Of a DNA stretch of 15,530 bases, positions 6,457 through 13,764 are shown in pieces. Position 1 is the first letter of the stretch; the number at the start of each line of letters is the position of its first letter. The notes under the pieces were generated by a model, which saw nothing but the letters and a program-made list of their open reading frames with translations, ran no database searches and was not told the DNA's origin. The position numbers and the translations under genes were made by a program. The DNA comes from Lachnospiraceae bacterium (GTDB lineage Bacteria; Bacillota_A; Clostridia; Lachnospirales; Lachnospiraceae): NCBI GenBank assembly GCA_009911175.1, contig QXWX01000134.1, positions 1 through 15,530 of the forward strand, given 5' to 3'.

Positions 6457-8862
6457 TCAATGGATGCGTAATTTCACATTCTTTCTCCATCCATTCTCCA
6501 TCCCGTCAAATCCGCCCGCCGTATCGTCGATTGTCAGCTTCCGCTTTGCTTCGTCCCATGTAAATTCTGTCAGCGCATACCTTCCGTCCTCGTAATGGTA
6601 GTTATTCCCTTCATCCTCGTACAGTGTAAACGCCCCGTCCTTCCCCGGATATACATGGATCTCCAGCGGATTTTCATTTTTTTCATCCGCATAGGTTAGT
6701 CCCTTTTTCATCGGGATGATCGAGCCAGCTTTCACAAATACCGGCATCTCATCCAGCGGCGCGTCCACAGTCACAAACTGCCCGCCCTCATATTTCCGAT
6801 CTGTCCAGTAATGATACCAGTCGTCTCCCGCAGGCAAGTAGCAGATCCACACCTTTTCCGCTTCCAGCTTCTGGTTCTCCTTCCCATAATACATGGGCTC
6901 CGTCACCGGGCAGATGAGCAGGCTCTTCCCGAACATAAATTCCTGATCCATGTTCCGCGCCTGGGGATCCGCCGCATAATCGAACAGAAGACTGCGCATC
7001 ATCGTCCCATGGTTCAGGCACACGTCCCCGGCCAGGGAATAGATATACGGCATCAGATCGTACCGCAGGCGGATGTATTTCTCAATGGCGTCATAAAACG
7101 GCTCGCCCTTTTTTCCGAAGTTCCAGATCTCCCGGGGCGTATCGGTGCCGTGGGAACGGAACATAGGGAGAAATGTGCCCATCTCCAGCCATCTGACATA
7201 CAGCTCCCGGTAGCCGTAGTCCGACACGCCCTCGTTATAGTCTCCCTTCCAGAACCATTTCGGCGAAGGGTCTGTATTGCAGCCGCAGCCCCGGTTCTGC
7301 CATTTGCTTCCCACCGTGAAAAATCCGCCGATATCCAACGTCCAATAGGGGTAGCCGGACAGGCCCATGTTCAAGCCCTCCGTAATCTGCTTTTTCAGCG
7401 TTTCCCAGGACGCGTAGGTATCGCCGGACCAGAGCACCGCGCCGTATTTCTGCCCTGACGCGTACCCGGAGCGGGTCAGGTTCAGCACACGGATGTCCCC
7501 CGTCTCCTTCCTCTGGTTTTCATAGATCCCCTTTGCGTGCATCAGCGCAAACAAGTTGGCCTGCTCGGAGGGCAAATATTTTTTATGCTCATTTCCTACC
7601 AGCCTGTAGCGCTCCCATGGCTCCCGCTTCATGGCGCCGCCCCAGTCCGGGCCGCTGAAGGGCTCCGTGGAATCGCACCACCAGGAGTCAAAGCCTCCGT
7701 CGAACAGCTCTTTTTTCGCCTGCTGCCAGTACATTTCCCGGGCCTCCTCGGAGAATGCGTCGTAAGTGGCATAGTCATTGAGCAGATGTCCCGCCTCGAA
7801 AAATTCCGTGTGGTTCTTCCCCCCTGTATTCATGTTGGGCCACACAGACACCATGGAATGGGCGTGCATGCCATGAATCTCCTCCATGCGCTCCTTCAGA
7901 TCCCCGTACCGCGACTTGTCCACCAGCTTTTCGCCCCAGTTACCCGGATCCCAGGTGTTCCAGTCCTGCACCACGCAGTCCAGCGGCACCCCCAGCTCCC
8001 GGTATTTTCTCACCACGTCGGCCAGCTCCTTTGCCGTATAATACTGCTCCTTGGACTGGATATAGCCGAACGCCCATTTCGGCAGCATGGCCGCGCGCCC
8101 GGTGAGGGACCGGATCGTGCCGATGATCCCGTCGGGTGTCTGTTTTGCGATAAAGTAATAATCCATCTGGGAAATGGTATCGAAAAACAGGTAGGAATCG
8201 TCTGGGCCGTCGTGGAAGGTCATCAGGCTGCCGCAATTGAACAGCATCCCGTAGCCCTGATCCGACAAGAGAACCGGCATGGGAATCCGCATATTGTGCT
8301 GGTACAGGTATTGGTCATGTCCCCTGTAATTGTAGATCCCTTCCTCTGCCTGCCCCAGGCCGTAGATCCCTTCCTCCGGCTTCCACCGAAAATGCAGCCG
8401 CCCTTTGTAAGCCTGGTGGTCCGCCACCTGTTTCAGGTTCTGGATAAAATTGCGCTCTCCGTCCACGGTTTTTACCCGGTTGATGATAGGCGCCTCGTCT
8501 CCTGTAGTATAACGCATGACGTCAATTTTTTCCAGCTCCCTTCCGCCCTCTTCCAGAATCACATGAGCGCCCCCCGCCTCACCTGTCCGGCTGTCCGCCA
8601 GCCGGGTCCAGATGATCCGCCCGTCCGCCTTCAGGACTTCCGCCTGCACACGGCTTGTCCGAATCTGAAAGCTATGTTCGGTTTCTTCCATAGAATATGG
8701 CACCGTGGCAAACGCCCTCCGGTCAATGAATACCGATTCTGTTTCCGCAATCGGTTCCTGGCTGAACACGCACCGGAACACCTCTTCCTCCACCGGAATC
8801 AAACGCAGGAAAAACATTTCCCGTGTTAATTCCGCATAATGCTCTGTCTGTATACATTTCAT
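6457..8862 (-). CDS. Glycoside hydrolase family 31 enzyme (alpha-xylosidase or related)
   Basis: An 801-residue cytoplasmic retaining alpha-glycosidase. The order is N-terminal beta-sandwich, TIM barrel and C-terminal beta domains (DUF5110-like end). The nucleophile is Asp397 in SWWCDSTEPF and the acid/base Asp481 in VLWSGDTYASW. Substrate-loop residues QDWNTW (about 299-304) and VSVWPNMN are typical of GH31. The start at 8862 follows AGGAAGGAATGATATT; a longer frame to 8907 has no such signal. Alpha-xylosidase is the favoured activity because a GH95 fucosidase follows, a pair that fits fucosylated xyloglucan. Alpha-N-acetylgalactosaminidase or alpha-glucosidase activity also occurs in GH31 and cannot be excluded. 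A sulfoquinovosidase is less likely, because I do not see its arginine-containing sulfonate-binding loop after QDW. Confidence 0.88.
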   Translation of the reverse strand: MKCIQTEHYAELTREMFFLRLIPVEEEVFRCVFSQEPIAETESVFIDRRAFATVPYSMEETEHSFQIRTSRVQAEVLKADGRIIWTRLADSRTGEAGGAHVILEEGGRELEKIDVMRYTTGDEAPIINRVKTVDGERNFIQNLKQVADHQAYKGRLHFRWKPEEGIYGLGQAEEGIYNYRGHDQYLYQHNMRIPMPVLLSDQGYGMLFNCGSLMTFHDGPDDSYLFFDTISQMDYYFIAKQTPDGIIGTIRSLTGRAAMLPKWAFGYIQSKEQYYTAKELADVVRKYRELGVPLDCVVQDWNTWDPGNWGEKLVDKSRYGDLKERMEEIHGMHAHSMVSVWPNMNTGGKNHTEFFEAGHLLNDYATYDAFSEEAREMYWQQAKKELFDGGFDSWWCDSTEPFSGPDWGGAMKREPWERYRLVGNEHKKYLPSEQANLFALMHAKGIYENQRKETGDIRVLNLTRSGYASGQKYGAVLWSGDTYASWETLKKQITEGLNMGLSGYPYWTLDIGGFFTVGSKWQNRGCGCNTDPSPKWFWKGDYNEGVSDYGYRELYVRWLEMGTFLPMFRSHGTDTPREIWNFGKKGEPFYDAIEKYIRLRYDLMPYIYSLAGDVCLNHGTMMRSLLFDYAADPQARNMDQEFMFGKSLLICPVTEPMYYGKENQKLEAEKVWICYLPAGDDWYHYWTDRKYEGGQFVTVDAPLDEMPVFVKAGSIIPMKKGLTYADEKNENPLEIHVYPGKDGAFTLYEDEGNNYHYEDGRYALTEFTWDEAKRKLTIDDTAGGFDGMENGWRKNVKLRIH

Positions 8863-8915
8863 AATATCATTCCTTCCTGTTCTTAATCCCGCCTGTTTCA
8901 TTCCCATTTCTTTTT

Positions 8916-8999
8916 TTATAATGCAGGGCTGTCATCCATGAGTGCTTCATCCATGGTGCGCCCCATGATCGCCTGTCGTCCTTTTGGGAAATGCTTCAT
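8916..8999 (-). CDS. Possible 27-aa small protein between the 94-aa gene and GH31
   Basis: An ATG five bases after the stop of the 94-aa gene opens a 27-codon frame, MKHFPKGRQAIMGRTMDEA and so on to a TAA. It fills much of the unusually long 142-base gap in this operon. The Shine-Dalgarno sequence is poor (GGATGAGCAGG abuts the ATG), so translation would rely on coupling to the gene before it. It is a mixed-charge peptide with no known relatives that I recognise. Confidence 0.3.
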   Translation of the reverse strand: MKHFPKGRQAIMGRTMDEALMDDSPAL

Positions 9000-9004
9000 C
9001 CTGC

Positions 9005-9289
9005 TCATCCATTTAAAATCATATTCTCTACATGTTTTATTTCATCCAGATAATCCCCATGAACCGCCATCCGGAAAAATTCATCCCCCCGGATTCCCCT
9101 CAATAAATAATGCTCCGATTCAATCTTAGAAAATGGTTTTTTCAGCATCTGCATGTACAAAAAGCTCCCCAGCGGGCGCAGTGATCTGATGAAATCGTCA
9201 TCCATGGGGCGCTCCAATATAAAATCATACGCATGCCATCCCGCCTCCGCGCACCGTTCCCGGGATGGAATAATCTCCAATATGTTCAT
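9005..9289 (-). CDS. Unrecognised 94-aa protein downstream of the cysteine desulfurase homologue
   Basis: I do not recognise a family with certainty. It is a compact alpha/beta protein without signal peptide or membrane span. Notable stretches are WHAYDFILERP (18-28), RPLGSFLYMQMLKKPF (38-53) and HYLLRGIRGDEFFRMAVHG (60-78). The regular mix of aromatic and charged residues argues for a folded, conserved domain, possibly a small partner or carrier protein. It has only one cysteine (Cys13) and no CxxC or C-terminal Gly-Gly, so it is not a standard sulfur carrier; it ends Asn-Gly. The start is secure: GGAGGT then five bases before the ATG. It follows the desulfurase-like gene by 46 bases and precedes GH31 by 142, which suggests that it works with the former. 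Confidence 0.8.
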   Translation of the reverse strand: MNILEIIPSRERCAEAGWHAYDFILERPMDDDFIRSLRPLGSFLYMQMLKKPFSKIESEHYLLRGIRGDEFFRMAVHGDYLDEIKHVENMILNG

Positions 9290-9335
9290 GATTTACCTCC
9301 TGCCTGTTCCCTGCCCAGCCGCAGCGCATGCTCCG

Positions 9336-10472
9336 TCAATTTTCCGCCGCTGCCGCGATCTCCCGCAGGATCTCCAGAAATTGCAGGATTTCCTGCTCTT
9401 CTGTCAGCGCCGAAATACTGACCCGCACTGTGCCCTGCTCCTCCGTTCCCATAGCCTGATGAATCAGCGGCGCGCAGTGGAGTCCCGCCCGAACCACCGT
9501 TTCGTATCCGTTCTGCAGGATATACGCCAGCTCCGACGGACGCAGCCCTTCCAGGTTCATACTCAGCACCGGCCCCAGATTGCGCCCCTTCTCTCCGTAA
9601 ACCGTCACGCCTTGTATTTCCGAGAGTCCGTCATACAAAATTCCCATCAGCCTTTTTTCCGCTTCTGCGATCCGCTCCACGCCACGGCCCAGAATGTATT
9701 CCACCCCGGCCCCCAAAGCCTGAATCCCGTGCCCGTTCTGGGTGCCTGTCTCGTACTCGTAATCGCCGTCCCCGTAGACCAGCCTGCTGCTGTCCTTTCC
9801 TGTACCACCGTACCGGTAAGGCCGCATCCCCACGCCTTTTTGCAGGAAAAATCCGCCCGTCCCCTGGGGGCCGAACAGCCCCTTGTGACCGGTAAATACC
9901 AGCGCGTCCACATGCCAGCCATCACAGTCTATGGGAATGCATCCCGCGCTCTGAGAAGCGTCCAGCATAAATAAAATCCCGTGCTTTTCTGCAATTTCTC
10001 CGAACCGGGCGGCGTCCTGAATCATGCCGGTCACATTGGAGCAGTGGTTCAGAACCAGAAGCCCTGCCTCCGGGCTGATCCGTTCCTCAAATACCTCCGG
10101 GCTGACCTGTCCGTATTTGTCGCAGGGCAGGATCTCCACCTCCGCCCCCGCCGCCATCCCGTTATACAAAGGGCGCAGGACGCTGTTGTGCTCGGTCTGG
10201 GTGACCAGGATCTTTTTTCCCTTTCTTTCCATTCCATGGAACAACTGGTTCAGCGAATCCGTTGCCCCCGATGTAAAATAAATCCGCTCCGGGCTGCCGA
10301 TCCCCAGCAGCCTGCCCAGATTTTCCCGGCAGCCTGTAAACACATCCTTCCCCCTGCCCTGCCCGCTGCTGCGGAACTGCCCGGCGGGAGGTGCAGATAA
10401 AGCCGCAGTGTGCGCGTCTGTCACACACTGCGGCTTGGGATATGTCGTTGCTGCATTATTCAAATACATCAT
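9336..10472 (-). CDS. Cysteine desulfurase family PLP enzyme (class V aminotransferase)
   Basis: A 378-residue fold-type I PLP enzyme. Cysteine desulfurases take sulfur from cysteine as an enzyme persulfide. It begins at once with MMYLNNAATTYPKP, the short N-terminus of the subfamily described as EF2568-like (TIGR01977), whose exact role is unknown. Visible active-site residues are His95 in TEHNS, Asp171 in LDASQSAG, the PLP lysine Lys197 in FTGHKGLFGPQG and the persulfide Cys333 in RAGLHCAP. It should therefore be catalytically competent. The start lies six bases after the isomerase stop, with GGAGG inside the last isomerase codons, so the two genes are translationally coupled. There is no iscU, sufU, thiI, selD or yedF nearby. 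A selenocysteine lyase or another beta-lyase activity is possible. Its place in a sugar operon is odd. Confidence 0.88.
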   Translation of the reverse strand: MMYLNNAATTYPKPQCVTDAHTAALSAPPAGQFRSSGQGRGKDVFTGCRENLGRLLGIGSPERIYFTSGATDSLNQLFHGMERKGKKILVTQTEHNSVLRPLYNGMAAGAEVEILPCDKYGQVSPEVFEERISPEAGLLVLNHCSNVTGMIQDAARFGEIAEKHGILFMLDASQSAGCIPIDCDGWHVDALVFTGHKGLFGPQGTGGFFLQKGVGMRPYRYGGTGKDSSRLVYGDGDYEYETGTQNGHGIQALGAGVEYILGRGVERIAEAEKRLMGILYDGLSEIQGVTVYGEKGRNLGPVLSMNLEGLRPSELAYILQNGYETVVRAGLHCAPLIHQAMGTEEQGTVRVSISALTEEQEILQFLEILREIAAAAEN

Positions 10473-10478
10473 ATCCGG

Positions 10479-11846
10479 TCAGCCCTCCAGCACCTTGAAG
10501 TTCATGATCTCGGCCAGGTCTTTCAGCTCCTGCATATAGTCTCCGAACACCAGCACCTGGTGATGTCCGAAGCCCGCCAAATGATGCATATACCTTCTCG
10601 CATCGTCCATCTGGATATAATAGTAGGGGCTGCAGTAAACCTCGTCATACTCGGAGCGGAGCACCTGTCCCACCTTTACGCAGACCGTATCCCCTGCCGG
10701 GTTGAAGCGGGCCAGCGTCACATGATCCTGTTCATTTTCCGTAAAATCAACCTGCAGCTTTCCGCCGAAGCCCTGCCCGGTAAATGCCCACAGCTTGTAT
10801 TCCAAAGGCTTCGTGCCGTATCCGTTCATGCACAGCGCCGGAACCGCGTGGTGGATGCGCAGCAGCTCGTCCGTCTCGTGGTTCGGATTGCCCATAAATG
10901 CCGGACGGCGGGCAGCGTACTGCAGAATGGTCATGGCCAGCAGTGCGTTCAGGTCTTCCTCACAGCCGCTTGGAATCCCCTCGTCCTTCATCAGAGAATG
11001 GCACATGCAGGGCGTGAACTTCCGCTCCTGGGGAATCTCGGAGGTGCAGAGCTCATGGCACGCTGTGGAAAATGCGTTGCAGTCGTAGATGTCCATCATT
11101 TTCTTCGCCGCCAGATAATATTTCACATCATTGATAAACCAGTCTGTATTCACTTTCGTTTCCTTGGAGCCGTTGATGATCCGGTCCGCGATCGGTTTTG
11201 CCTCCTCGTCGGTGATCTGATCCATATATTTGAAAATTTCACGGAAGGGAAGCTTGATCACTTCGAAACCATACCTCTGACGCAGCACTTCCGGATCGCG
11301 GATCAGGCTCTGGATGCCGAAGGTGGGCTGTCCGCCTGCGGTAAGCACAAGCGCCCGGGTCTCGGACACAGCCTTCCTTACCCACAACAGGTGCGCGATC
11401 TCATTCAGATCCTGTATATCCATTGCCACATACGCCTCCACGCCGATGTTTCTGCAGTACGCCGCAAAATCAATTCCTTCATTTCCATTCTGCATAATGA
11501 CGATGGGCTTTTTGTAACGCTCCAGTTTCGGAATCCGCCAGTTCATGCAGAGGAAAAAGTCTACCTGATCCATGTCCTCCTCGATTTTCGCGAAAACATC
11601 CTTTCCCACGATAAATTTTTCATCATACCGGGCGTCCACCGCTTCTAAGAAATGGATTTCCTCCGCGGCGCCTTCCAACACCTTCTTCGCCGCTTCAAAT
11701 GCCTGGTCAGCCGCGGCAGACTCCGCCTCCACGGTCATGTCCTCCCTGTACCCCGCACGGCACGGGCCCTCCCAGAAATGGGAGTGGGTCAGGCATCCGA
11801 CGATGGGACGTACGATCAGTTTCGTGTTCATTGCTAAATCTTTCAT
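10479..11846 (-). CDS. L-fucose/L-arabinose isomerase-like protein
   Basis: A 455-residue cytoplasmic protein of the fucose/arabinose isomerase superfamily, which interconverts aldoses and ketoses with a divalent metal. The N-terminal Rossmann-like half (to about 165) leads to GIPSGCEEDLNALLAM (290-305), containing the expected metal-binding or catalytic glutamate. The C-terminal domain ends GFGHHQVLVFGDY (425-437), whose histidine matches the third site residue, and a terminal helix. At the place where relatives usually carry a metal-ligand aspartate (FxGD), this protein reads FMGNP (Asn320). AGGAGG nine bases before the ATG fixes the start. It lies 36 bases after the permease and six before the desulfurase gene. 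L-fucose released by the GH95 enzyme is a natural substrate guess, but no fuculokinase or aldolase is present here, so substrate and even activity remain open. Confidence 0.8.
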   Translation of the reverse strand: MKDLAMNTKLIVRPIVGCLTHSHFWEGPCRAGYREDMTVEAESAAADQAFEAAKKVLEGAAEEIHFLEAVDARYDEKFIVGKDVFAKIEEDMDQVDFFLCMNWRIPKLERYKKPIVIMQNGNEGIDFAAYCRNIGVEAYVAMDIQDLNEIAHLLWVRKAVSETRALVLTAGGQPTFGIQSLIRDPEVLRQRYGFEVIKLPFREIFKYMDQITDEEAKPIADRIINGSKETKVNTDWFINDVKYYLAAKKMMDIYDCNAFSTACHELCTSEIPQERKFTPCMCHSLMKDEGIPSGCEEDLNALLAMTILQYAARRPAFMGNPNHETDELLRIHHAVPALCMNGYGTKPLEYKLWAFTGQGFGGKLQVDFTENEQDHVTLARFNPAGDTVCVKVGQVLRSEYDEVYCSPYYYIQMDDARRYMHHLAGFGHHQVLVFGDYMQELKDLAEIMNFKVLEG

Positions 11847-11882
11847 GATATTTTTCCTCCTTTTTTTGTAACCAATTTGCTT

Positions 11883-12704
11883 CTATTCTTTCACCGCTCC
11901 GGAGGTCAGCCCTCCGATGATGTATTTCTGCCCGATCAGGTACACGAGAATCACCGGGATACAGGTCAGCACGATATCCGCGAATATGTAATTCCAATAA
12001 TTTGTATTTTTCCCGAAGAACTGGTACACCGCCATGGTCATCGGGAAGAGCTTGCTCTTGGACGACAGATACAAGGGAGTCAAAAAGTCGCTCCACACGC
12101 CCATGAACTGCAGGATAAAGCAGGTAAAGAGCACCGGCTTGAGCATGGGCATGATCACCCGGAAAAACAGGGACAAGGGCCCCGCCCCGTCCAACACCGC
12201 CGCCTCATCCAGTTCCACCGGCACGGACGAGATAAAGTTCCGGATCGTAAATACGCAGAACGGAATCATGGCGCTGGTAAATACGATGACGATCCCGGCC
12301 TTGGTATTGGTAAGCTGGAAGGTGCCGAGCACTCGGGAAAGGGTGACATAGTTTACCGGGAAAAACAGCCCGCAGAGCACAAAATAGTACAAAAACGAAT
12401 TTACCCTTGTCCGTCTCCGGCTCATCACGAAGGACGCCATGGCGGAGCTGATTACGCCGATCAATGTGGACACGCCGGCGTAGATCAGGCTGTTGAGAAA
12501 TCCCTGGATCAGCTTTCCTTTCCGAATGACCTCCGTGTAGTTGGAAAACTGCCACTCCGTCGGAAGCGACAGGTTCATCCTGGCCGCCTCCCCCTTGGTC
12601 TTAAAGGAGTTGATCACCACAAGGTAAAACGGGAGCACCACCGCAAGGCACAGCAGGATCATCAGCACATGCTTCAAAACCGCGAGTATTCTTTTTTTCG
12701 TCAT
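11883..12704 (-). CDS. ABC sugar transporter permease, MalG/CUT1 type
   Basis: A 273-residue inner-membrane subunit with about six transmembrane segments, the first at about residues 10-32. The cytoplasmic EAA loop that docks the ATPase reads ELDEAAVLDGAGPLSLFFRV and continues to about residue 190, the classic form for carbohydrate uptake 1 family importers. It pairs with the permease encoded just upstream. The ATG overlaps that gene's TGA (ATGA, 4 bases), with AGGAGGTGCAGCA as ribosome binding site, so the two subunits are made in equal amounts. Length and C-terminus (GGLTSGAVKE) are normal for the family. Confidence 0.95.
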   Translation of the reverse strand: MTKKRILAVLKHVLMILLCLAVVLPFYLVVINSFKTKGEAARMNLSLPTEWQFSNYTEVIRKGKLIQGFLNSLIYAGVSTLIGVISSAMASFVMSRRRTRVNSFLYYFVLCGLFFPVNYVTLSRVLGTFQLTNTKAGIVIVFTSAMIPFCVFTIRNFISSVPVELDEAAVLDGAGPLSLFFRVIMPMLKPVLFTCFILQFMGVWSDFLTPLYLSSKSKLFPMTMAVYQFFGKNTNYWNYIFADIVLTCIPVILVYLIGQKYIIGGLTSGAVKE

Positions 12705-13579
12705 TGCTGCACCTCCTGCTTACTCATATTTTTCACGATCAGAACACCCACCACCGCAGTGATCAGCAGCAGGATCGTATTCAGCGCCGTGGACATTCCA
12801 TACTGCCCGGATGAATAGAGCTGGTAGGAATAGGTCGTGATCACTTCCGTGGCATGCCCCGGCCCGCCGTTGGTCAGCACGTAGATGATGTCAAATACCT
12901 TGAGTCCGTAGGTAATGCCGAATACCAGGTTGATCATAACCGAGCCTGAGATCATGGGCAGCGTCACATACCGGAGTCTCTGCCAGAAGTTGGCCCCGTC
13001 GATCTGCGCCGCCTCGTAGTAGGATCTTGGAATGGTACTCAGTCCCGCAATGAAGATGGTCATGACATAGCCGACTCCCCGCCATGCGTCTACCCCGAAA
13101 ATGGATTTCCACACCACATTCAGGTCTGAAAGCCATTTCTGTTTCAGGAAATCCAGATGCAGAAATTCCAGCACGCTGTTGAGCATGCCGTTGTTGTAAT
13201 TCAGAATCGACGTAAACAAAATACCGATGATCACATAGGGCAGAATGGACGGCAGGTACAGAAGCGTCCTGTACAGCCCCTTCCCCCGGATGCCCTCGTT
13301 CAGCATGATTGCCAGAAACAGGGCCGGAATCAGCTTTACGATGTTGGAAATGACCGTAAACATCAGGGTATGCCCGATCCCTGACAGGTAATCCTTGTCC
13401 GATGTAAATATTTCGATGTAGTTCTCAAGTCCCACAAAATTGACTTCCCCCATACTCCTGGAATTCCAGTCCGTAAACGAATATCCGATTCCCAGGATAC
13501 TGGGCAGAAGGAAAAATACACTGTAAAGCGCAAGCGGAACCAGCAGGAACCACATGGGATAAATTTTATTTTTTTTCAA
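12701..13579 (-). CDS. ABC sugar transporter permease, MalF/CUT1 type
   Basis: A 292-residue inner-membrane subunit with six predicted spans (the first at about 9-31, the last at about 265-283). The EAA loop reads YYEAAQIDGANFWQRLRYVT at about residues 187-206. It also contains the conserved LTNGGPGHATE near 235-245. The start is a TTG at 13579: AAGTGGTGG lies just upstream and the frame begins TTG AAA AAA AAT AAA. The first in-frame ATG (Met9) lies within the first hydrophobic segment and would remove the positively charged N-terminus. It follows the lipoprotein gene by 185 bases containing two hairpins and overlaps the next permease by four. No ATPase is encoded here, so a shared MsmK/MsmX-type ATPase elsewhere is expected. 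Confidence 0.94.
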   Translation of the reverse strand: MKKNKIYPMWFLLVPLALYSVFFLLPSILGIGYSFTDWNSRSMGEVNFVGLENYIEIFTSDKDYLSGIGHTLMFTVISNIVKLIPALFLAIMLNEGIRGKGLYRTLLYLPSILPYVIIGILFTSILNYNNGMLNSVLEFLHLDFLKQKWLSDLNVVWKSIFGVDAWRGVGYVMTIFIAGLSTIPRSYYEAAQIDGANFWQRLRYVTLPMISGSVMINLVFGITYGLKVFDIIYVLTNGGPGHATEVITTYSYQLYSSGQYGMSTALNTILLLITAVVGVLIVKNMSKQEVQQ

Positions 13580-13643
13580 AAAACCACCACTTTCCAGTTA
13601 CGGAACCATGAAAAACCGGCTTGTTCCTTTTTTCATAATTCCT

Positions 13644-13686
13644 GAAAAAGCGCCGGGGGAATGCCGCGCGCCTCCCCTCCGGCACT
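13644..13686 (-). terminator. Terminator-like hairpin between binding protein and permease genes
   Basis: On the minus strand AGTGCCGG (13686-13679) pairs with CCGGCGCT (13656-13649), one pair being G-U, and is followed by TTTTTC (13648-13643). The GC-rich stem plus short U-tract fits a leaky intrinsic terminator that would reduce read-through into the permeases, as in many binding-protein operons. Confidence 0.6.
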
Positions 13687-13708
13687 TTACCTTCTCTGCT
13701 TCTCTTAT

Positions 13709-13749
13709 CGCGGTTCACATAAGGAACTGCTGGGTTGCTGTGAACCGCG
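13709..13749 (-). repeat. Perfect 11-bp stem-loop after the binding-protein gene
   Basis: CGCGGTTCACA (13709-13719) and TGTGAACCGCG (13739-13749) are exact inverted repeats around a 19-base loop, 15 bases past the lipoprotein stop codon. There is no U-tract. A stem of this kind could protect the upstream mRNA from 3' exonucleases and so favour abundant binding protein. Confidence 0.65.
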
Positions 13750-13764
13750 TCTTTACAGTTTTAT

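Noticed and set aside
7537..8829. A 430-codon plus-strand frame opposite GH31
   Set aside because: It mirrors the GH31 coding sequence, has no domain-like features and no ribosome binding site, while GH31 is fully supported.
6457..8862. GH31 as a sulfoquinovosidase, linked to sulfur chemistry by the desulfurase
   Set aside because: I do not see the arginine-containing sulfonate-recognition loop after QDW, and no other sulfoglycolysis gene is present.
10410..11648. A 412-codon plus-strand frame opposite the isomerase-like gene
   Set aside because: It is antisense to a well supported gene, and its composition (His, Leu and Arg-rich, no motifs) is that of a shadow frame.
11877..12818. A 313-codon plus-strand frame opposite the permease genes
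   Set aside because: The minus strand encodes permeases with clear EAA motifs and membrane spans; the antisense product is a charged low-complexity sequence.
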